Of a stretch of DNA of 11,163 nt, positions 5,453 through 11,163 are shown piece by piece. Within the stretch, counting starts at the first letter, position 1, and each line of letters begins with the position of its first letter. A program made the position numbers and the translations under genes. The stretch is from Bacteroidota bacterium. GTDB taxonomy: Bacteria; Bacteroidota; Ignavibacteria; UBA10030. The DNA lies in the NCBI GenBank assembly GCA_003519375.1, contig DOWV01000098.1, positions 1 through 11,163 of the forward strand, in the 5' to 3' direction. The notes below the pieces were generated by a model that saw nothing but the letters and a program-made list of their open reading frames with translations, was not told the origin of the DNA and did no database searches.

Positions 5453-7351
5453 TTACTCTTTTGCTGCCTGGGCGCCACGAATTTCAGATTTCTTCCCAAA
5501 ATACCACATGGCTGCGCCAAAAAGGATCATGAACGAAATCAGCGCACCGACAATGAGTTTCTCTTGTTCGCGAAGATCCGTGAAGAAAATCAGGCTTAAC
5601 AAACCTCCCATAACGATCATCGTACTTCCGACGAGGGGAAATGCCGATATCTGAATTTTGCCGGCGCCAAAGACTTCTTTTGCGACATCGACGGGTGTGT
5701 CAAGCTTCTTAAAGAATTCAGCGACCATCTTTCGATCCTCATCGCTGTCAAGAGAAAAAAGTCGGGCAAAGGTGAAGAGGCTGACACCAAATGCCGCGGC
5801 CACACCCCACGCCAATGCGCTCATCAATTCGGTTTGCTCTACACGCATCGTGTTCGCGAAAAGGATGCCGACGGCAAGAGTGACAAGCAGACTGATGAGC
5901 GCCAGGAGTGACTTGTTTGTTTTGTAGATATGACCCGTCCAGAACGAGGTGGCAAATATCCCAAAGGTCATGACGAACGACAGATACACTTGTTGACCGA
6001 TATCCCAACCGAGCAGGTAACGTCCGGATACGCCGGCAAGCAGCCCCCATGCAATGCCCGCAACAGCCGACCATTTGGGAACGCGGCGGAAAATCAGCCC
6101 GAAGCAGAGCGGAACCGTAACGGGAATATTGAAGAGCGTGAAGAACGTCTGCATCATGTTGAAGATGCCATACTGGCTGCTGACGAACAAAACGGCAAGG
6201 CTGGTGACGATCGTCCCGATAACAACGGAGGCAATCTTCCCTATCTTCATCAGCTCTTCATCCTTCGTCTTGGGTCGAAACAAGCCCTGCACCATGTCAC
6301 GCGCAACAACCGAAGAAACCATGTTGTACACATAGCTGAGGGTGCTCATCGTCGCGGCCAGCATCGCTGCAACAAACACTCCGATAAGTCCGTTCGGCAG
6401 AAACTTGACGCAGAGCGCAATATAGACAAGGTCCTGCGGGTTGGTGGCAAGGTACGGTTGGAAGAATTCAACCTGAGACAGGTCGGGCCACAGCACGCGG
6501 GCTGCAAGCGGCGGAATTCCGAACGTCAACGGCCCCGCAAGTCCAAGCGCTGCGGCAAACCACGCCACCTTAATGGCCGATTTCTCGTCCTTGACAGAGT
6601 AAAAACGCTGGCCGGAACCCGCTGCAAAGCCTATGGTTGTTATCAGAAGAATTGAAATGAGCCAGTGTTGGTCGTAGTGAACACCGTTGTAGACGTGATC
6701 AAAAGTCAGTGGCGGCAGCGATGCAAAGAGCTTGTCGAGACCACCGACAATCGAGATGCTCATCGGCGCAACGATGAATGTCGTCGCCAGAAGAATGACT
6801 CCCTGCACGACATCGGTGATGGAGACTGCCCAGATCCCTCCCAGGAACGTATAGACAAGAATGACAATGCCCGTTACGAGTGTCACGGTGATGATATCCA
6901 GCCCCATCACGGGTGATAACAGTTTTGCTGTTGCCGCGAGTTGAACGCCGGCGCTGAGCGTGAAGTTTATCGCAATGACCCAGCTGAGAAACTGTTGAGT
7001 CGTCACATTGTATCGCGAGTACGTATATTCGACAGGAGAAATCGACCGCGTGCGACGCCAGCGTTTCGCCGTCAGGAACGACCCGAGAAAGTATGAAATG
7101 GAGCCGAGCGAAAACCAGATGAGCATGAAGGTGCCGGTGCTGTACGTAAACCCGGCCGCGCCTGAAAATGTCCAGGCGGTGAAGTTCGCCATATACAATG
7201 TCATCCCCGAGGCCCACCAAGGGATCATATTGCCGCCTGCAAAATACTCCTTTGCCCCCTTGTTGAAACGCATGAAATAGAGCCCGATCCCAAGCATGAA
7301 GATGAAATAGGCGATGACAACGATGTAGTCGAAGATATTGACCGATTTCAT
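5453..7351 (-). CDS. Sodium:solute symporter (SSS family), copy 2
   Basis: A 632-residue paralogue of the downstream symporter. The two align without gaps through about residue 410, and by hand count about 149 of the first 200 residues are identical, so they arose by tandem duplication. It carries the same landmarks: KEYFAGG (34-40), SGMTLYMANFTAWTFSGAAG (48-67), WRRTRSISPVEY (98-109), YSVKDEK (251-257), and the cytoplasmic FFKKLDTPVDVAKEVFGAG segment before two final helices. In TM8 the sodium-site Ser-Thr pair is kept, but residue 340 is Tyr (STLSY) where copy 1 has Ser (STLSS). Differences are concentrated at residues 71-95 and 190-215. Such differences may reflect altered solute preference. 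It lies 34 bp downstream of the ABC ATPase gene. Its Shine-Dalgarno (GGGAAA) is weak. Confidence 0.93.
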   Translation of the reverse strand: MKSVNIFDYIVVIAYFIFMLGIGLYFMRFNKGAKEYFAGGNMIPWWASGMTLYMANFTAWTFSGAAGFTYSTGTFMLIWFSLGSISYFLGSFLTAKRWRRTRSISPVEYTYSRYNVTTQQFLSWVIAINFTLSAGVQLAATAKLLSPVMGLDIITVTLVTGIVILVYTFLGGIWAVSITDVVQGVILLATTFIVAPMSISIVGGLDKLFASLPPLTFDHVYNGVHYDQHWLISILLITTIGFAAGSGQRFYSVKDEKSAIKVAWFAAALGLAGPLTFGIPPLAARVLWPDLSQVEFFQPYLATNPQDLVYIALCVKFLPNGLIGVFVAAMLAATMSTLSYVYNMVSSVVARDMVQGLFRPKTKDEELMKIGKIASVVIGTIVTSLAVLFVSSQYGIFNMMQTFFTLFNIPVTVPLCFGLIFRRVPKWSAVAGIAWGLLAGVSGRYLLGWDIGQQVYLSFVMTFGIFATSFWTGHIYKTNKSLLALISLLVTLAVGILFANTMRVEQTELMSALAWGVAAAFGVSLFTFARLFSLDSDEDRKMVAEFFKKLDTPVDVAKEVFGAGKIQISAFPLVGSTMIVMGGLLSLIFFTDLREQEKLIVGALISFMILFGAAMWYFGKKSEIRGAQAAKE

Positions 7352-7385
7352 TCGTTTCCCGTTGTTGGTTCAGAAATGATGGACT

Positions 7386-8894
7386 TCAATTTCCAAGCGC
7401 CGCCAGTTTCATGATGGCTTCCTGGCTTGCTTGACTCCACTGCAATTCTCCGGCAATGGTGCCATCGCGCATCACATAGATACGATCTGCCAGCGCGAGC
7501 ACCTCCGGCAGTTCGGACGAGACAAGAAGTACGGACATGCCTTCTGCCGCCAGGTTTCGTATCAGCGTATGAATCTCTGCCTTCGCTCCGACATCAATCC
7601 CGCGCGTCGGTTCATCAAGGATCAGAATCGACGGCTTGAGCCACAGCCATTTTGCCAGAACAACCTTTTGTTGGTTCCCACCGCTTAACGTCGCGACTTC
7701 TGCTTCCTCCGAAGAAGCTTTGATCGAGAGTTGCGCCGAACTCGATCGGGCAAGGTCCGTCTCAGCCGATCCCTGCAGAAATCCAAATCTTGACAGAAGC
7801 CTCAACCCGGTTAGAGAAATATTATGCTTGAGTGATTGTATGGATATAAGACCCTCGTCCTTGCGATCTTCGGGCACAAAAGCGATCCCCAATCGGATCG
7901 CATCTCTCGAATGGCGGATTCTCGCGGGCTTACCGTCAACCTCAATGCTTCCGGCGTCAATGCGATTCAGTCCAAAAACAGCTTTCGCTACTTCGCTGCG
8001 CCCCGAACCGACCAGACCTGCCAGGGCGACAATTTCACCCTTCTGTACATGGAACGACACGTTGTTCACCCGAACCGGGGCATCGCTCACACATAATCCG
8101 CGCACCTCGAGTCGAATTCCGCCCCCGCGGGCCTTTTCCCGCCCCCTCTCATGGTGGACGATCTCACGACCCACCATCATGCCGATCATCTTGTCTTCAT
8201 CGCTCGACGCCACATCCACCGTGTTGATGAACTTACCATCGCGGAGTACCGTGGCGCGGTGACACAGATCGAATATTTCTTTGAGACGATGAGACACATA
8301 GATGATCGTCAGACCGCCGGCATTCAGTTTTTTTAAGAGACCGAAGAGAATGTCGGATTCATGCTCCGTAATCGATGCCGTTGGTTCGTCGAGAATCAGA
8401 ATGTTTGAAGATGAGGCCAGCGCCCTGGCAATCTGAACCAATTGAACCTCTGCGGGGCTTAGCTCCAGTAACCGTGTTGTCGGATTGATGCTCAGCTCCA
8501 GGCGCGAGAGGATCTCCCTCGTCTGTGAATTCAACGACGCAAAGTCGACAATGCCAAGCCCGTGACTTGGTTCTCTGCCGAGGAACACATTCTCCGCGAC
8601 CGTCATGTGTGGAGCCAGATAGGGCTCCTGGTAGACGGTGCTGATTCCCACCTGCTGCGCGTCGATCGGTGTTCGGAAATGTTTTTCCTCCCCGGCGACC
8701 AACAGTCGTCCGTCATCCTTCGGTAGAACGCCGGAGAGTATTCTCATGAGTGTCGACTTCCCGGCTCCGTTCTCTCCCAGAACTGCGTGAATTTCCCCTT
8801 GCCGAACGGAAAAACTCACGCCATCAAGCGCAATCGTACCGCCGAAGCGCTTTGTGATATTCTCAAACCGGATGATTATCGAGTCAGCGTTCAT
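7386..8894 (-). CDS. Sugar ABC transporter ATP-binding protein, two ABC domains (RbsA/XylG/MglA type)
   Basis: A 502-residue cytoplasmic ATPase with the tandem nucleotide-binding domains typical of the CUT2 monosaccharide importers. Domain 1: Walker A GENGAGKST (40-48), Q-loop near QEP (89-91), signature LSPAEVQLVQIARAL (145-159), Walker B ILILDEP (165-171), switch His202. Domain 2: degenerate Walker A GLVGSGRSE (293-301) without the lysine, signature LSGGNQQKVVLAKWL (403-417), Walker B ILILDEP (423-429), and Ser in place of the switch His (SSELPE). An inactive second site is normal in this subfamily, so the protein looks intact. In most bacteria the gene is followed by an RbsC-like permease and accompanied by a binding protein; here two symporter genes follow instead and no permease is in view. 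The ATG overlaps the kinase stop (ATGA), implying coupled translation. Confidence 0.93.
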   Translation of the reverse strand: MNADSIIIRFENITKRFGGTIALDGVSFSVRQGEIHAVLGENGAGKSTLMRILSGVLPKDDGRLLVAGEEKHFRTPIDAQQVGISTVYQEPYLAPHMTVAENVFLGREPSHGLGIVDFASLNSQTREILSRLELSINPTTRLLELSPAEVQLVQIARALASSSNILILDEPTASITEHESDILFGLLKKLNAGGLTIIYVSHRLKEIFDLCHRATVLRDGKFINTVDVASSDEDKMIGMMVGREIVHHERGREKARGGGIRLEVRGLCVSDAPVRVNNVSFHVQKGEIVALAGLVGSGRSEVAKAVFGLNRIDAGSIEVDGKPARIRHSRDAIRLGIAFVPEDRKDEGLISIQSLKHNISLTGLRLLSRFGFLQGSAETDLARSSSAQLSIKASSEEAEVATLSGGNQQKVVLAKWLWLKPSILILDEPTRGIDVGAKAEIHTLIRNLAAEGMSVLLVSSELPEVLALADRIYVMRDGTIAGELQWSQASQEAIMKLAALGN

Positions 8895-10381
8895 GATGCC
8901 GATAGCATCCGATTGAGGGAATTTCGCCAGGTTTCATATGCCTGAATATACTCATCGCGTCTTGGGTCCGGTTCAACGCGTCGCACACACGAAAGTCCTC
9001 TGAAGGCTTCTTTTACCGACGGCACCAGACCGGCGCCGACACCCGCTGCCCTCGCTGCTCCCTGCGCACCATCTGTGTTATACAGTTCAATCGTCACCTC
9101 TGCAACGGACGCCAGCGTCTTGCAGAACACCCGGCTGAGAAACATATTTGCCTCGCCCGCCCGCATCACGCTCGGCGGTATGCCGATCGATTGCATGATC
9201 TCTATTCCGTATTTGAACGAAAACGCCACACCTTCCTGCACGGCACGGAGAACATGGGGCTTCGAGTGTATGTTGAAATTCAGATGCTCCACGACTGCTC
9301 CAGGATCCCGGTCTCCCAGCATACGCTCGGCTCCGTTCCCGAACGGCAGCATGGTCAATCCCTTCGATCCGATCGGCGCGCCGGAGGCAATTTCATTCAT
9401 CTCGGGGTACGTGAGACTCGAATCGCCCGCCAGTTTCCGGATCCAGCTGTTCGAAATGCCGGTGCCGTTGATGCAAAGGAGGATGCCGACATGCGGGTTC
9501 TCCGGTGTGTGGTTCACATGTGCAAACGCGTTGATCCGCGACGCCGGATCACAGTTGAATGTTCCGCTGACGGCATAAACAACACCTGATGTCCCTGCGG
9601 TTGCGGCGATCTCGCCGGGTTCGAGGACGTTGAGTGAAAAAGCGTTGTTCGGCTGATCACCAGCCCGGTATGAAACTGGAATACCTGCTTTGAGGCCGAG
9701 TTCCTGCGCGGCGTGTGCGGTAAGATGTCCCTGGAGTCCCATGCTGGGAACGAGATCAGCGAGCAGATCGGGGCGAAGTTGATACTCACGCAACACTCGT
9801 TCTGCAACCGAGTGCGCAGGAAAATTCCACAGAATTCCTTCCGAGAGCCCCGATACGGTGGTCTTGAATTCCCCCGTCATCTTCAGGGCGGCATAGTCAC
9901 CGGGCAAGAGCGCCTTGTACGCCTTCGCGTAAACGGCCGACTCGTTATCCTTCACCCATTTCAGTTTCGACGCAGTGAAGTTTCCCGGCGAGTTGAGCAT
10001 TTCGTTGAGGCAGACTTTTTCTCCGATCCGCTCAAATGCAGCGCGCCCGATTTCTGTGGCCCGGCTGTCGCACCAGATTATGGAAGGACGAAGCGGGACT
10101 CCGTCGCGATCCACGAGAACAAGTCCGTGCATTTGATACGAAATCCCGACGGCCTTGATTTCCTGAAGCGAAACCGTGCTCCGGGAGGAGAGGATTTTGC
10201 TGATGCCGACAATTGCCTCCCACCACGTCGCCGGGTCCTGTTCTGCCCAGCCGCTCACGGGAGAGTGTATCGTCATTTCATGATCGGGGTACGAAGCGGT
10301 TGCAACAACGGCACCGCGCTCAAGGTCGACAATCGCTCCTTTTACGAAGGAACTCCCAATATCATAACCAATGGCATACAT
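8891..10381 (-). CDS. FGGY-family carbohydrate kinase, xylulokinase type
   Basis: A 496-residue cytoplasmic kinase that uses ATP to phosphorylate a sugar, most likely a ketose such as xylulose. N-terminal phosphate loop DIGSSFVKG (7-15); GWAEQDPATWW (44-54); substrate motif YQMHGLV (82-88) and IIWCDSRA (101-108), characteristic of xylulokinases; catalytic base Asp242 in RAGDQPNNA; second phosphate motif TAGTSGVVY (261-269); adenosine region MRAGEANMFLSRVF (406-419) and NTDGAQGAARAAGVGAG (435-451). The length matches XylB (about 480-500). Other FGGY kinases (ribulose, fuculose, tetrulose) are possible, so no symbol is given. The ATG at 10381 has GGAGAA spaced 4-6 bases upstream. It lies 14 bp after the aminotransferase gene and overlaps the ABC ATPase gene by 4 bases. 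Confidence 0.92.
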   Translation of the reverse strand: MYAIGYDIGSSFVKGAIVDLERGAVVATASYPDHEMTIHSPVSGWAEQDPATWWEAIVGISKILSSRSTVSLQEIKAVGISYQMHGLVLVDRDGVPLRPSIIWCDSRATEIGRAAFERIGEKVCLNEMLNSPGNFTASKLKWVKDNESAVYAKAYKALLPGDYAALKMTGEFKTTVSGLSEGILWNFPAHSVAERVLREYQLRPDLLADLVPSMGLQGHLTAHAAQELGLKAGIPVSYRAGDQPNNAFSLNVLEPGEIAATAGTSGVVYAVSGTFNCDPASRINAFAHVNHTPENPHVGILLCINGTGISNSWIRKLAGDSSLTYPEMNEIASGAPIGSKGLTMLPFGNGAERMLGDRDPGAVVEHLNFNIHSKPHVLRAVQEGVAFSFKYGIEIMQSIGIPPSVMRAGEANMFLSRVFCKTLASVAEVTIELYNTDGAQGAARAAGVGAGLVPSVKEAFRGLSCVRRVEPDPRRDEYIQAYETWRNSLNRMLSAS

Positions 10382-10395
10382 GGCGTTCTCCGCTC

Positions 10396-11163
10396 TTATC
10401 CTTTCCAGGAAGTTCTGACCGCTTCCAGCACGCGCTCCACCTCCTCGTAGGTATTGTAGATATGCGTCGAAATCCGGAGTCCGTTGACACCACCTTCAGT
10501 TACACCGCGCGTTCGAAGCTTATAGGTATTGAGATGGTTTTGAACCTCCGAAAAGGAGAGTTTTTCGTGTTTGAACGTGATAAGGGCACTCCGTTCGTTT
10601 TGGTCCGCCGGCGAGAGGAGTTGGACGTGCGGTATCTCCCGCAAACCATTGAAAAGCCTCGTCGAGAGCGCCTGGTCCCGGCGCCAGACCTGATCCATCC
10701 CGATACGTTGGATGAATTTGATCGCCGCCCCGAGCCCCACGCGCAACGGGATGTTGACCGTCCCGTATTCGTATCGCTGCGCCGTTGGATGGAGGGCGAG
10801 GATTCCTTTCGCGAAATCGAACCCGTTGTCTGAATATGCGCCGATGAACTTTGCCTGAAGCACATCGAGCATGTCCTTCCGGACATACAGCAATCCCGTT
10901 TCTTTCGGCCCCAGCATCCACTTGTGGCCGCTCGTCGCATATGCGTCGCAGCCAAGATCGTGCAGGTTGAACGACAACATCCCTGCCGTCTGTGCACCAT
11001 CTACAAAAAGCCAGATATTCTTCTGTTTCGCAAGTTCAGAGATTGCTTTAATAGGCAGAATTTGTCCCGTCGTCGTGGTGGCGTGCGGTATGCTGATCAG
11101 CCGTGTCCTCCCGGTGATGAGCCCCTCGATGCGATCCACATTTTCCCGGGCCGACCGCACAGA
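10396..11163 (-). CDS. Class V PLP-dependent aminotransferase, C-terminal part (cut by right edge)
   Basis: The reading frame is open through the right edge, so the first 100-150 residues are missing; 255 codons plus a TAA stop are seen. The in-frame GTG near 11160 is internal, not a start. The protein belongs to the class V aminotransferase fold (aspartate aminotransferase superfamily, cysteine desulfurase/isopenicillin N epimerase-like). Visible landmarks: FVDGAQTAG with the PLP-ring Asp, SGHKWMLGPKETGLLYVRK with the Schiff-base lysine encoded at 10921-10923, then RYEYGTVNIPLRVGLGAA and the small C-terminal domain ending in RISTHIYNTYEEVERVLEAV. The GHKW..GPK.TG..YVR and EYGT.N pattern is closest to isopenicillin N epimerase-like proteins rather than IscS. 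Reaction and substrate are unknown; it is the first visible gene of the operon. Confidence 0.88.
   Translation of the reverse strand, partial: SVRSARENVDRIEGLITGRTRLISIPHATTTTGQILPIKAISELAKQKNIWLFVDGAQTAGMLSFNLHDLGCDAYATSGHKWMLGPKETGLLYVRKDMLDVLQAKFIGAYSDNGFDFAKGILALHPTAQRYEYGTVNIPLRVGLGAAIKFIQRIGMDQVWRRDQALSTRLFNGLREIPHVQLLSPADQNERSALITFKHEKLSFSEVQNHLNTYKLRTRGVTEGGVNGLRISTHIYNTYEEVERVLEAVRTSWKG

Noticed and set aside
3476..7351. Assembly artefact or simple duplication error explaining the two symporters
   Set aside because: The copies differ at about a quarter of residues, have different lengths and intergenic sequences, and both frames are intact, so they are two real genes.
1..11163. CRISPR array, tRNA/rRNA genes, insertion sequence or phage elements
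   Set aside because: No regularly spaced repeats, transposase or integrase-like frames, terminal inverted repeats or structural RNA motifs were seen on either strand.

Overview
The window is a compact, GC-moderate bacterial region (slightly over half G+C by eye). All nine supported genes lie on the minus strand, so it is transcribed from right to left. Gene spacing is very tight: 1-4 bp overlaps or gaps of tens of bases. The content is a carbohydrate or sugar-acid uptake and catabolism locus. No rRNA or mobile gene is present to fix the taxonomy. Several proteins resemble versions common in the Bacteroidota/Ignavibacteriota-type (FCB) Gram-negatives or similar environmental heterotrophs: long sodium:solute symporters with a conserved C-terminal cytoplasmic segment, an ANMF-type FGGY kinase, and a Tat-exported 'RRDFLK' protein. 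This placement is an inference with low confidence.

Right-hand block (11163 to 2196, in transcription order): a class V PLP-dependent aminotransferase cut by the right edge; an FGGY-family sugar kinase of xylulokinase type; a double-domain sugar ABC transporter ATPase of the RbsA/XylG/MglA type; two tandem paralogous sodium:solute symporters; and a LarA-type nickel-dependent hydroxyacid racemase/epimerase with all expected catalytic residues. Kinase/ATPase and symporter/LarA junctions are ATGA and TGATG overlaps, so this looks like one operon whose promoter lies beyond the right edge.

Left-hand block (about 2105 to 1): a near-consensus sigma70 promoter (TTGACA, 17 bp, TATTAT) with a 25-bp imperfect inverted repeat just downstream drives an IclR-family regulator. 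This is followed by a xylose-isomerase-like TIM-barrel sugar epimerase/isomerase and the start of a Tat-exported protein that runs off the left edge. The inverted repeat suggests that the regulator controls itself and its two downstream genes.

Taken together, a secreted enzyme may release a sugar or sugar acid, symporters import it, LarA and the TIM-barrel protein invert or isomerise stereocentres, and the FGGY kinase phosphorylates the ketose. The substrate cannot be read from the sequence. The most unusual points are an ABC sugar ATPase next to symporter genes with no permease or binding protein in view, and a LarA-family enzyme inside a sugar-kinase operon. There is no gene-free stretch above 300 bases; the longest is 2030-2195, which holds the iclR promoter region.
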